Origin: a virus
Direction: 5' to 3' (one strand)
DNA: 35,713 nucleotides
Virus record (IMG/VR): IMGVR_UViG_3300007508_000022
Coordinates: 1 to 35,713 of that record
Below, piece after piece: positions 24,083-31,548 of the stretch. Below the pieces are notes generated by a model. That model ran no database searches, was not told where the DNA came from, and saw nothing but the letters and a program-made list of their open reading frames with translations. Each line of letters opens with the position of its first letter. Position 1 is the stretch's first letter. The translations under genes were made by a program, and so were the position numbers.

Positions 24083-24113
24083 GTATTATATAAAGACTAC
24101 TATAATATTAATG

Positions 24114-26072
24114 TTATGTTCTGGATCTCATATAAGTGCCATCATCATTAAGTTTTATAATACAATTCGTTTCCCATTGTGAGAAGATTCTCTTCGCATC
24201 ACGTTGGTCGAAGTTTACTTTGTCCATCTCTCTAAAGAATTTAACCAAGTTTACATGACCATCATTATCCTCACACTCTTCCCACACTTTAAATGCTAAC
24301 TGTTCTTTGCTTAACTTACTTGGAACACCCTGTAGTTGTGCTTGATAACCTGATGAACCAAAGTCAGGGTTGATTCTTGTGTAAGCATCATCTAACATAA
24401 CCTTTACAGAATCAACACATTCATCGTCCACCATATCTTTTAAAGAGAGTTTTGCATAAGCAGTTGACAATCTAACCAATGCTTCTAACTGTCTTATGCC
24501 AACAACAACATCATCTTTTCTTGCTAAATCTCTTAACTTCTCATAGATTGATATGATTTTCTTTCTTATTGTAGGAGATAACTTAGGCTTTAATGTCTTA
24601 ACATAATTAAGATATTCTGTTAGTTCTTCCTTTGTATATTTTCTAATGATTTCCTTATTGTTATTCTCAAATGTATCTAACACATGGTTTGCCTTTGCCA
24701 AGTCTTCTGCTAGATTAATCTCATCTTTTATTACCCATATCAAATCAAATCTAGACAATAAAGGTGGGGGTATATCTATATTATCTGTAAGTGTTTGTGA
24801 AGAATCGAACCTACCATATTTTGGATTAGCTGCAGCTAGAATTGCTGTCTTTGCAGGGAGAGTTAACGTTGTTCCTGCTTTTGCTATAGTAACCTTTTGT
24901 TGTTCCATTGCAGGGTGTATTGCTGAACGGTCATCTCTATTCATCTTATCAAACTCATCTATGAATGCTATACCACCACTCATTAATGGTAGTACCCCTG
25001 CCATTGCTAGCATCCTACCATCGGATGTTTTAATCATACCTATCGTCAAGCCTGCAGCAGAAGCTCCTCTTCCAGAGGTATACATTGACTTATGTGTTAC
25101 CTTATCTGCTTCTACTAATAATACTGACTTTGCCATACTAGGATCGCCTGCTAGTAATATGTTAATGTCTGCCCTCTTCTGACCTTCAACACCCCCTGCC
25201 ATCATGCATAGTATTGATAGTTTGATATTCTTATTACCATATACTTGAGGTACAAATGAATCTACTATACTCTTAATAAAGTCAGGGTTTTTAGCATCGT
25301 CTTTTAATTTTTCAAGTTGCTCTGGAGAGGGTAACCTCGGTGATACGTCCTCAAGGTCTTCGAGGGTTAGTATTTCTATTACTATATCATGCTCATTTTT
25401 CTTATCATCTACAATAGTTTTGAATATACCTGTTATCCTTTTCTTCTGTCCTACTGCTGAATCTCTCACATTCTTATTGACTAATTTACCTGTCAATATT
25501 ATCTGATTATTATTCTTAGCATTCTCCATGAGTTCCTGAAGTAGTACTGTCTGCACGTCTCCTGTTTCCATGTTTGAGGTGTCCACCTTTAGTTTTTGTC
25601 TTTTACATTTGTAGTTTGTACAAAACATTATGGGTAATTCTCTATTATAATCGCAGGTTAAATGGTCTTCACTGTAACAAGATGGACAGAATACCCTAGC
25701 CTTTTTGATGAAAGTCTTAGCAGAATCAGTTGCTATCACTACACAATCAAACTTAACTACAGTGTTCTCATACTTGGAAGATAACTCATGCATTTTAAAC
25801 ATATTATCTACAAGTAGTTTTATCTGCAAGTCCTTAAATGCTTCATCCACATCTATATCACTATGCTTCTCTTTCAATATTCTTAAAACACCACACTTAA
25901 CATGATCAATAAACTCTTTCACATTATCACACTCCACAAATACATCTGTTAATAGTCCTGCTGGTATAGTGTATGTACTTGTAGGTCTTAGTTGGACTAT
26001 AACATCTGCGTGTTTTCTCTCACATAATACATCATAGATACTATCTTCCTTTGCTGAAACTGTCATAGTCAT
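24114..26072 (-). CDS. mcm: MCM replicative helicase
   Basis: 652 residues, full length for an archaeal MCM. The N-terminal domain carries a zinc finger (CPSC at 129-132 and CTNYKC at 151-156). The AAA+ core has Walker A GDPSMAKS (309-316), Walker B IDEFDK (371-376), sensor 1 AAANP and the arginine finger LLSRFDL (Arg441). A C-terminal winged helix follows (WEECEDNDGHVNLVKFFREM). It should unwind the viral DNA and makes the virus less dependent on the host helicase. The start overlaps the preceding gene by 4 nt (ATGA). Confidence 0.93.
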   Translation of the reverse strand: MTMTVSAKEDSIYDVLCERKHADVIVQLRPTSTYTIPAGLLTDVFVECDNVKEFIDHVKCGVLRILKEKHSDIDVDEAFKDLQIKLLVDNMFKMHELSSKYENTVVKFDCVVIATDSAKTFIKKARVFCPSCYSEDHLTCDYNRELPIMFCTNYKCKRQKLKVDTSNMETGDVQTVLLQELMENAKNNNQIILTGKLVNKNVRDSAVGQKKRITGIFKTIVDDKKNEHDIVIEILTLEDLEDVSPRLPSPEQLEKLKDDAKNPDFIKSIVDSFVPQVYGNKNIKLSILCMMAGGVEGQKRADINILLAGDPSMAKSVLLVEADKVTHKSMYTSGRGASAAGLTIGMIKTSDGRMLAMAGVLPLMSGGIAFIDEFDKMNRDDRSAIHPAMEQQKVTIAKAGTTLTLPAKTAILAAANPKYGRFDSSQTLTDNIDIPPPLLSRFDLIWVIKDEINLAEDLAKANHVLDTFENNNKEIIRKYTKEELTEYLNYVKTLKPKLSPTIRKKIISIYEKLRDLARKDDVVVGIRQLEALVRLSTAYAKLSLKDMVDDECVDSVKVMLDDAYTRINPDFGSSGYQAQLQGVPSKLSKEQLAFKVWEECEDNDGHVNLVKFFREMDKVNFDQRDAKRIFSQWETNCIIKLNDDGTYMRSRT

Positions 26073-26404
26073 ATCCTTTGCTCAACCTCTTTCCTAATGA
26101 TTGTTGAAATCTGTGAGAGTCTTAGTTGTAGTTTCTTAAACTCCTTTGAATTTAATTTTTTTATTTTTTCTCTCCACTTCTGAATATCAGCATAGAATAA
26201 TGGTAAGGAAGTGTCAACACCCTTTGAAGTAAAACTATCTATACAGCTATTAAAATCATTATGATTTTTAATATACTCTTCAGCAGCTATTGCTACCATT
26301 AGACTAAATGAAATATCATTTGGTCTAATCTTATCAAGAGTTTCAAATACTGGTTTAGCGTTTGTTCCAACTGAAATTGTTTTTGTTGATGAATAAAACT
26401 TCAT
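26069..26404 (-). CDS. Possible ribbon-helix-helix protein upstream of MCM
   Basis: 111 residues. The N-terminus has a strand (TISVGT), a helix (AKPVFETLDKI) and a second helix (FSLMVAIAAEEYIKNH), the layout of ribbon-helix-helix DNA-binding proteins. A basic helical C-terminus follows (EFKKLQLRLSQISTIIRKE). It is co-translated with MCM through a 4-nt overlap. It could be a regulator or a helicase loader; neither is shown. A TTTATAT box lies 29 nt before the ATG. Confidence 0.5.
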   Translation of the reverse strand: MKFYSSTKTISVGTNAKPVFETLDKIRPNDISFSLMVAIAAEEYIKNHNDFNSCIDSFTSKGVDTSLPLFYADIQKWREKIKKLNSKEFKKLQLRLSQISTIIRKEVEQRI

Positions 26405-26479
26405 GAGATATATTATCTTAAGGATAATATAAACCTACCTGAAAGATGAAAGTTAGTTAAGTTTATTAACGTAACTTAG

Positions 26480-26668
26480 TTAACTTTGCTTTATTGTTAG
26501 AGGTTCTTTGTCAGGAACAGAATGTGAATCATCATTATTTGGTAATATTAATGTTGGTTGTGTGTTTCTTTCAAGGAATTGATTAACAAAAATTTGAACT
26601 TTATCTGATGGAACTAATGCTTTCTTCTCATCGCCCTTTGTATTTTTCCATGTAATTTCTATGAACAT
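26480..26668 (-). CDS. Small hypothetical protein
   Basis: 62 residues, starting FIEITWKNTKGDEKKALVPS, strand-like, then a helix and a disordered end. No family. A TTTATAT box exactly 29 nt upstream supports the start. Confidence 0.5.
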   Translation of the reverse strand: MFIEITWKNTKGDEKKALVPSDKVQIFVNQFLERNTQPTLILPNNDDSHSVPDKEPLTIKQS

Positions 26669-26722
26669 AGGGTGTATTAAACTACTCTCTATATAAATTA
26701 TCCTGATTATATATCTATTATA

Positions 26723-26986
26723 TTAAATTCTTTTAAATATTCTAGTCTTTGCCCTAGCCCCACTCTTAAATCTAATAATACCCATTTCTGATTCAAGTAG
26801 TCCAGATTCCTCAAGACTTGTAAGATATTCTAATGCTTTTCTTCTTCCTATTTTAAACGTAGTTGCTACCTTACTAGATATAGTTGTCTTGCCTTTTGGT
26901 ATACTTTCATATATTAATTCTCTAGCTGGCTTTGTTCTGTAGATGTCTTTATCATCTTCTAATGTTATTGTATATTTTTTCTTCAT
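26723..26986 (-). CDS. Winged-helix DNA-binding protein
   Basis: 87 residues. The segment from about 35 to 70 (ISSKVATTFKIGRRKALEYL, then SLEESGLLESE) has the helix-turn-helix and wing layout of small winged-helix proteins, similar to the ribosomal S25-like fold. A basic tail follows (FKSGARAKTRIFKRI). It is a probable transcription regulator or DNA-binding accessory. It overlaps the phosphoesterase gene by 4 nt. Confidence 0.6.
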   Translation of the reverse strand: MKKKYTITLEDDKDIYRTKPARELIYESIPKGKTTISSKVATTFKIGRRKALEYLTSLEESGLLESEMGIIRFKSGARAKTRIFKRI

Positions 26987-27798
26987 AGGTGTCGCACCTG
27001 TGCTTTCATATCTATCTTTGCAATGTGAGGATAAACTATTGTTTCTCCATCAGGTTCTATTATTATTTCAACTAGTCCTATGTCAGGTGTTGTTCCTGCT
27101 AAGCCACCCCTAAACAAATGATGGTCAGGATATTTCCAAGCTGGTGTAAGTATGCCATGTGTATTTACAAATTCAATATGAACAAAGTAATGTACATGGC
27201 TTCTAATTATAAAGTCAGCTCTTCCAAGTTTGTCATGTTCGAAGTGCATCCCTGCCATTTCCCTAGCAAGTGCAGTTGTTCTGTAAGCAGGACTTTTATT
27301 AAATCCTATATGATGTGCAAAGTTAAATATCTTACCATACATTTCTATAAATGCAAAGTCATCAGTCGAACCATGTCCACCATATGCTCTATACTTTACA
27401 GCGTTTAATCTATTTGCTAATACTTCTTCGAAGTTAGTAGCATCTAATGTAGTATGATAACCAGAACCTCTTACAAACATTATATCTTTATGAGGTATTT
27501 CTTTAGTTAATCTAATAAAGTCATTCATTTGGTCTTCCAAATTAGTTGACCATGTTTGCTGTCCTACTTGCTTTTTATTTGCACCGTCAATAGGCTCTCC
27601 ATTTACTACAACCAAATCTGGTTTTTGTACTAAGTCATCTATTGAATCAAACCATGCATTCCGTAATGTTTTTTGAGTTCTATTTAATTTAATTATTGTG
27701 TCCAGTTCAGAGTTATAAGGCTCGGCTGAACATAATGCTGTAGTAGCACCATCATGAACATCTGTCCACGCAACAATACTCTTTGAACTTTTTGCCAT
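26983..27798 (-). CDS. Calcineurin-like metallophosphoesterase
   Basis: 271 residues from ATG 27798; an upstream in-frame ATG at 27852 is rejected because a TTTATAT box lies 29 nt before 27798 and an AAGGAG ribosome site sits between them. The phosphoesterase metal motifs appear in order: DVH (WTDVHDG), NGEPID in place of GDxxD, GSGYH in place of GNHE, HHIGF and SHVHYF in place of GHxH. The altered second and third blocks suggest a divergent family. Members include nucleases such as Mre11/SbcD and phosphodiesterases. Context (MCM, RadA, nucleases) favours nucleic-acid processing. Confidence 0.65.
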   Translation of the reverse strand: MAKSSKSIVAWTDVHDGATTALCSAEPYNSELDTIIKLNRTQKTLRNAWFDSIDDLVQKPDLVVVNGEPIDGANKKQVGQQTWSTNLEDQMNDFIRLTKEIPHKDIMFVRGSGYHTTLDATNFEEVLANRLNAVKYRAYGGHGSTDDFAFIEMYGKIFNFAHHIGFNKSPAYRTTALAREMAGMHFEHDKLGRADFIIRSHVHYFVHIEFVNTHGILTPAWKYPDHHLFRGGLAGTTPDIGLVEIIIEPDGETIVYPHIAKIDMKAQVRHL

Positions 27799-27799
27799 A

Positions 27800-28045
27800 T
27801 CAGTTAATATCTCCTTGATAATATAAATCTTTCTGGGTATTTGTAGCCACAACTTCCTTTGATTTTCTTTGTTTTTTCAGAAGTTCTTTATACCTTATTC
27901 TATGTTCTGGTGAGTCACTACAGTGGTGAATGCAGGGTTCGCCCAGAGTGTAATCTTTCTTGCAATCATTACAAAATAATTTATTTGTTCTTAGCATACG
28001 TTCTGTTCTTTTTTTATACTCCCAACTATTAGGATCTAGTTTCAT
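27800..28045 (-). CDS. Small zinc-finger protein
   Basis: 81 residues with FCNDCKKDYTLGEPCIHHC, a Cys/His cluster, flanked by basic helices (WEYKKRTERMLRTNK; YKELLKKQRKSKE). A GAGG ribosome-binding sequence lies upstream. Probably nucleic-acid-binding. It ends 1 nt before the phosphoesterase ATG. Confidence 0.55.
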   Translation of the reverse strand: MKLDPNSWEYKKRTERMLRTNKLFCNDCKKDYTLGEPCIHHCSDSPEHRIRYKELLKKQRKSKEVVATNTQKDLYYQGDIN

Positions 28046-28074
28046 ATCATACCTCTTAAAAAAAATAGATAGGG

Positions 28075-28410
28075 TTATTGTCCTCTTGGTGGAAACATAG
28101 ATAGAGCCAACATCATTCTGCCAGTTCCCTCTGCTTCACGTTCGATGACATAACAATCAAGTCCATCTGAAGCATCCTTATCAACACACTTTTCTACTAT
28201 GTCATTCCAATAATCTGACTTTGCTTGTCCGATGATTGCTTTTCCGAATGAGTGACGTAAACCCTCAGTGGTTTTTATTTCTGCAACTTGTGAACCGACT
28301 GACTCAGCATCCTTGACACTGAATCCCTGTATGACGATTTTCTCTCCAGCAGTTAGTGCTTTTGATTGCTCAAAACTGCCTTGTATGTCCGTTACTTTTG
28401 ATACGTGCAT
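28075..28410 (-). CDS. Hypothetical protein
   Basis: 111 residues, no recognised family. Strand-rich: KIVIQGFSVKDAE, SQVAEIKTTEG, then LDCYVIEREAEG and a hydrophobic end, MMLALSMFPPRG. It has no cysteine knuckle and no signal peptide. It has its own TATA-like box (TATATAT, about 28 nt upstream), and a run of eight T follows the gene as a possible terminator. Small soluble size and position near replication genes would fit a single-strand DNA or replication accessory protein, but this is not shown. Confidence 0.5.
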   Translation of the reverse strand: MHVSKVTDIQGSFEQSKALTAGEKIVIQGFSVKDAESVGSQVAEIKTTEGLRHSFGKAIIGQAKSDYWNDIVEKCVDKDASDGLDCYVIEREAEGTGRMMLALSMFPPRGQ

Positions 28411-28444
28411 GATAGGTATTATATTAGGGAATATATATAGGTTT

Positions 28445-29104
28445 TTATCCGAACAGAATACTGAAAATTGATTCGAGGACTTTGAGAATTTGTAATCTTA
28501 AATCTAAAGTTTGGTTTTGTTCAGACATTCTATCTCCAACAAAATTATCTGTTGGGTTTTCAATAATATATGAAGCCACTTCTTCTCCACACCTGTAGGC
28601 TACATTTCTATTTCCCTCTTGTTGCCAGCCTGTAAATCCACAAGTATTTTCAGGTGGGTTTTCTACTGTAGGTGTCTCCTCTACTATGGGTGTTTCTTCC
28701 TCTACTATAATAATCTCAGTTGAAGTTGAGTTTGTAGGTATTACCTCTACCACTTCTGGTTGTGGTTCTTTTATTTCTAGAGTGAATGGAGTTAGACCAA
28801 GATCATCTCCATAATTTTTATGTAGTGTGACAGTATAATTACCAGAATTAAATCCAAGCCATGTGGTTCCTTCACTGCGTATAACGTGTTGTCCACCAAG
28901 GAGTGGTTCACTATTTATAATCCAATCAGAAGTACTATTAGACACAAACCTTAGGTGGTCAGTGTGGTAAATTGTAGAGTTAGTTGGATGAAAACCTGTA
29001 TCAGTTATCTCCACTGTATACTCTTCTGCGAAAGCAAAGCTAACAAAACTAAAAAATACTAGGCTGGTAATAAATATTAAAATAGAAAATGATAGTCTAT
29101 TCAT
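28445..29104 (-). CDS. Secreted cupredoxin-like protein
   Basis: 219 residues. A signal peptide (MNRLSFSILIFITSLVFF..., cleavage likely after AFA at about 26) leads to a beta domain resembling plastocyanin-type cupredoxins: VEITDTGFHPTNSTIYHTDH, then RFVSNSTSDW and SGNYTVTLHKNYG. The copper-ligand Cys expected after the NYTV-like strand is not seen, so copper binding is doubtful. A Glu/Thr/Pro-rich linker and a domain with two Cys follow. Many N-x-S/T sequons suggest glycosylation at the cell surface or on the virion. TTTATATTAGG lies 30 nt before the ATG. Confidence 0.6.
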   Translation of the reverse strand: MNRLSFSILIFITSLVFFSFVSFAFAEEYTVEITDTGFHPTNSTIYHTDHLRFVSNSTSDWIINSEPLLGGQHVIRSEGTTWLGFNSGNYTVTLHKNYGDDLGLTPFTLEIKEPQPEVVEVIPTNSTSTEIIIVEEETPIVEETPTVENPPENTCGFTGWQQEGNRNVAYRCGEEVASYIIENPTDNFVGDRMSEQNQTLDLRLQILKVLESIFSILFG

Positions 29105-29137
29105 AGAACATTATTAGTTATTGCCTAATATAAATGT

Positions 29138-29542
29138 TTATTTTTCTTTCAGAATCTGTGTTATAAATAACAACTGATCAATTATTTTGGATCTGATTTG
29201 ACCGAATACGTGTGTGTTTACATCTTGTTCAGGATATAAATCCTTTGTTCTATGATGTGCAGTTACCATATACTCATCCCAAACATCAGCCACTTTCTTT
29301 ACGTTGTCACTCGCTGTGGCTTCAGGAACTTTTGTTACGATAACTTGATCCCTGAATGATGTGAATGAATTTTTTGTTTGTGGTCTTATTGTGTCAAGAG
29401 TTCCATTTTGTTTTTGGAAGCAATCATAGTCACTACATATAGCTTTCGGCTGTTTCTGATAGTAAATCTCATCGCTTACTCTCCACTCTTCTCCACACAG
29501 TTTACACATTCCGTCATACTTTGCAGATATTTTTGTACCCAT
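29138..29542 (-). CDS. Zinc-ribbon protein divergent from the methylase
   Basis: 134 residues from ATG 29542, chosen because a TTTATAT box lies 30 nt upstream; an in-frame ATG at 29587 would lie upstream of that box. An N-terminal zinc ribbon (CKLCGEEWRVSD, then CSDYDC) is followed by a helical body (VKKVADVWDEYMVTAHH; RSKIIDQLLFITQILKE). It shares a 36-bp divergent promoter with the adenine methyltransferase and may be its regulator or partner; that is inference. Confidence 0.55.
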   Translation of the reverse strand: MGTKISAKYDGMCKLCGEEWRVSDEIYYQKQPKAICSDYDCFQKQNGTLDTIRPQTKNSFTSFRDQVIVTKVPEATASDNVKKVADVWDEYMVTAHHRTKDLYPEQDVNTHVFGQIRSKIIDQLLFITQILKEK

Positions 29543-29578
29543 GAAAGTCTTATATATTATGCCATATATAAACCTTTC
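29543..29578. promoter_or_regulatory. 36-bp divergent promoter with interleaved TATA boxes
   Basis: On the plus strand CTTATATATTA (about 29549-29559) lies 28-29 nt before the ATG at 29579. On the minus strand TTTATATATGG (about 29562-29572) lies 30 nt before the ATG at 29542. The boxes are so close that the two promoters may exclude each other. Confidence 0.6.
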
Positions 29579-30043
29579 ATGTTGCACCGAAAGAAAAGGA
29601 GTGAAGCCAGTTTATCTGATGATTATAAAACACCACAGGGTTTGTATGTACGTCTTTGTTTAGAGTATAATATTGAGCCAGAACTTGATGTGTGTGCCAA
29701 TCCAAATAACACACAATGTGATAGACATATTGGAGAGTCTAGAAATGCTCTTGCCATTGACTGGTCATGGGATGCATGGTGCAATCCACCACATAGTAAA
29801 ACAGGTGCGTTTGTCAAGAAAGCTTATGAGCAATGGAGAAAAAATAATATAAATATAATGATGATTATTCCTGCCAACGCAGTTTCATCTAACTATTGGC
29901 ATGAGTTCATAGAAGGTAATGCAGAGTACCACCCCATTCATGGTAGGATAAGATTCCTCATTCCCAATGATGAAGACGTTTATATATCTTCAAATTTCAT
30001 GAGTAGGAATGCATATATCTGTGTGATTTTTCGTCAAATATAA
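29579..30043 (+). CDS. Dam-type DNA N6-adenine methyltransferase
   Basis: 154 residues from ATG 29579. It matches the short phage Dam family: an early DDYKTPQGLYVRL, a core ELDVCANPNNTQC, the catalytic NPPHS (the NPPY/F position), then FVKKAYEQWRK and MMIIPANAVSSNYWHEF, ending FMSRNAYICVIFR. Family members usually methylate adenine in GATC. Possible roles are protection from host restriction and marking of GATC sites, which are dense near the 10.3-10.8 kb promoter array. Target specificity cannot be read from the sequence alone. Confidence 0.8.
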   Translation: MLHRKKRSEASLSDDYKTPQGLYVRLCLEYNIEPELDVCANPNNTQCDRHIGESRNALAIDWSWDAWCNPPHSKTGAFVKKAYEQWRKNNINIMMIIPANAVSSNYWHEFIEGNAEYHPIHGRIRFLIPNDEDVYISSNFMSRNAYICVIFRQI

Positions 30044-30067
30044 TAAGCATTAATATGAAAAGTATAT

Positions 30068-30898
30068 ATGGTATCAATAGTATCAATAGTATCAATAGTA
30101 TTAATGGTATCAATAGTATGCACAAGTGGGATACTGTTTGCTGAAGCAGATGTATATAAGACCTTAGGAATTAGACACGCAGATAATCCAGTAGTATGTG
30201 TATTTGAACCAGACCCACTATATTCAGATAATGGAAAAGAGATAATTGATGCAATTTATACTTCGATAAGTTTATGGAGTGAGGGATTATTAGAATATTC
30301 GCCTGATGGTAATTGGGATTTTCTTGTAACAACAATATCAATAGAAGACCATAAGTATAAACAGGCATCACAATTTCCTGTGTGTAGTATATTGGTTTCA
30401 TTTGAATATGTAAACGAGGAAAGTAGTAGTCTTGGATTTACATATATAGATTTCTCAAAGTCATACCATAAATATACACATATAATATTATTTACACATG
30501 ACTTGAAAGTAACTCATCATTACGATGTTAGTAATGGTGGTGGAGAACAGGCTTATGTTACTAGTTCTATTCAAATAAAACCATTTAAGACTGTGGCATT
30601 GCAGAATATTATGACTCATGAATTTGGTCATGCTTTAGGATTAGGGCATTATAAGATAACAGATTATCCTATTTATGCTAAGGACAAGCCTTGGATTAAT
30701 GCATCTGTCATGTATTATTCTATTAACCCAGCAGATGATGAGGTAGCCAAGCCGAATTATGTGGACATAAAAATGTTGGAAAAAATCTATAAAGAAGATG
30801 GGTTCGGTGGAAGTGTATCTCCACCTGTCAAAGTGGGATATTATACTGTTGGAGATTTAGAAATCTGTACCCATAAATGCAATATTTTCAGACAGTAA
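30068..30898 (+). CDS. Secreted matrixin-like zinc metalloprotease
   Basis: 276 residues. The signal peptide is built from a repeated Val-Ser-Ile unit and ends near residue 26 (GILFAEA). The catalytic motif HEFGHALGLGH (184-194) and the Met-turn SVMYY (213-217) are complete, so this is a metzincin of the matrixin/archaeal type. It should act outside the cell or on the virion, for example on S-layer or surface glycoproteins during entry or exit. Similar secreted matrixin-like proteases are common in Nitrososphaerota as far as I recall. A TATA-like TATAATA lies about 29 nt upstream. Confidence 0.75.
   Translation: MVSIVSIVSIVLMVSIVCTSGILFAEADVYKTLGIRHADNPVVCVFEPDPLYSDNGKEIIDAIYTSISLWSEGLLEYSPDGNWDFLVTTISIEDHKYKQASQFPVCSILVSFEYVNEESSSLGFTYIDFSKSYHKYTHIILFTHDLKVTHHYDVSNGGGEQAYVTSSIQIKPFKTVALQNIMTHEFGHALGLGHYKITDYPIYAKDKPWINASVMYYSINPADDEVAKPNYVDIKMLEKIYKEDGFGGSVSPPVKVGYYTVGDLEICTHKCNIFRQ
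30071..30115 (+). repeat. Tandem 9-bp repeat encoding the signal peptide
   Basis: Five units of GTATCAATA (one varied to GTATTAATG) in a row. Each adds Val-Ser-Ile to the signal peptide. Being 9 bp long, gain or loss of a unit keeps the reading frame. Confidence 0.85.
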
Positions 30899-30930
30899 AC
30901 ATTTATATATGACAGTCTCTAGAGTATCTT

Positions 30931-31146
30931 ATGGCTCGAAGAAAACAATCCAATACCCACACTACTATTTGTATAACGTGGGAAGATAAGGAAGAATTTA
31001 GAAAGTTTGCAAAGTTTGTAAAGAAAACTAAGACAGGAGAATTATATGAAAGCGATACAGTTCTATTCCATAAATTATTAGAAGCGTATAAGGCTAGCAA
31101 TCAGGCTAGTGATAAACCAAATTCAACATACCCAACAAAATGTTAA
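30931..31146 (+). CDS. Small ribbon-helix-helix-like protein
   Basis: 71 residues. The strand-helix-helix layout (TTICITWEDKEEFRKFAKF; SDTVLFHKLLEAYK) and basic N-terminus (MARRKQ) fit a ribbon-helix-helix DNA-binding protein, probably a repressor. ATTTATATATG lies 29 nt before the ATG, so the mRNA is leaderless. Its stop codon overlaps the stop of the convergent zinc-ribbon gene. Confidence 0.5.
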   Translation: MARRKQSNTHTTICITWEDKEEFRKFAKFVKKTKTGELYESDTVLFHKLLEAYKASNQASDKPNSTYPTKC

Positions 31147-31271
31147 TCTTTTTTCTTTTCTGTGTACTTTTTGCGACAATTTTGAGAACAGTAAATCCTC
31201 TGCCTACCCTTGTATCTCCACGGTAGTGTGGCACCACACTCTACGCAGTAAAATGTGTCGTCTTTCCTCAT
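31143..31271 (-). CDS. Mini zinc finger, 42 residues
   Basis: MRKDDTFYCVECGATLPW, then RIYCSQNCRKKYTEKKKD, a treble-clef-like ribbon with basic ends. TTAAATA lies 29 nt before the ATG. The short length makes it easy to miss; the promoter spacing and cysteine pattern support it. Confidence 0.6.
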   Translation of the reverse strand: MRKDDTFYCVECGATLPWRYKGRQRIYCSQNCRKKYTEKKKD

Positions 31272-31296
31272 ATAAGTGTTTCGATCGTTTTAGTAT

Positions 31297-31548
31297 TTAA
31301 GTGTTTAGATCTTCAAGTTCACTTAATGTGTTTTTTGTCATAGCTTTTATTTTTCTCTCTTTAATCTGCTCCTGAACATCCATGAATGCATCTCCATATA
31401 TCAATCTTTGTAGTTCATTCAGATTTAAACCATATATGTAGTTGTCAGCCCAATAAAGAATAGCTCTTCTAGAATAAGCATAACCATGCTCATCCTCTAT
31501 TCCTTTTAATCTATCCCTTATCACTTTTTCCTTTTCAGTATAGGTCAT
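31297..31548 (-). CDS. Small helical protein downstream of the effector gene
   Basis: 83 residues from ATG 31548, preceded by a GGAGG ribosome site, a clear Shine-Dalgarno in a window where most genes look leaderless. It overlaps the end of the large gene upstream by 14 nt and is translationally coupled to it. All-helical and charged (EKEKVIRDRLKGIEDEHG; QEQIKERKIKAM). No family recognised; possibly a chaperone or immunity-type partner of the upstream protein, which is inference. Confidence 0.55.
   Translation of the reverse strand: MTYTEKEKVIRDRLKGIEDEHGYAYSRRAILYWADNYIYGLNLNELQRLIYGDAFMDVQEQIKERKIKAMTKNTLSELEDLNT

Noticed and set aside
29378-29578. Longer methylase starting 67 codons upstream
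   Set aside because: The extension runs across the opposite gene and both promoters; the TATA spacing supports the ATG at 29579.
30071-30115. CRISPR-like or origin repeat
   Set aside because: The 9-bp units are adjacent with no spacers and are in frame with a secreted protease, so they are coding.
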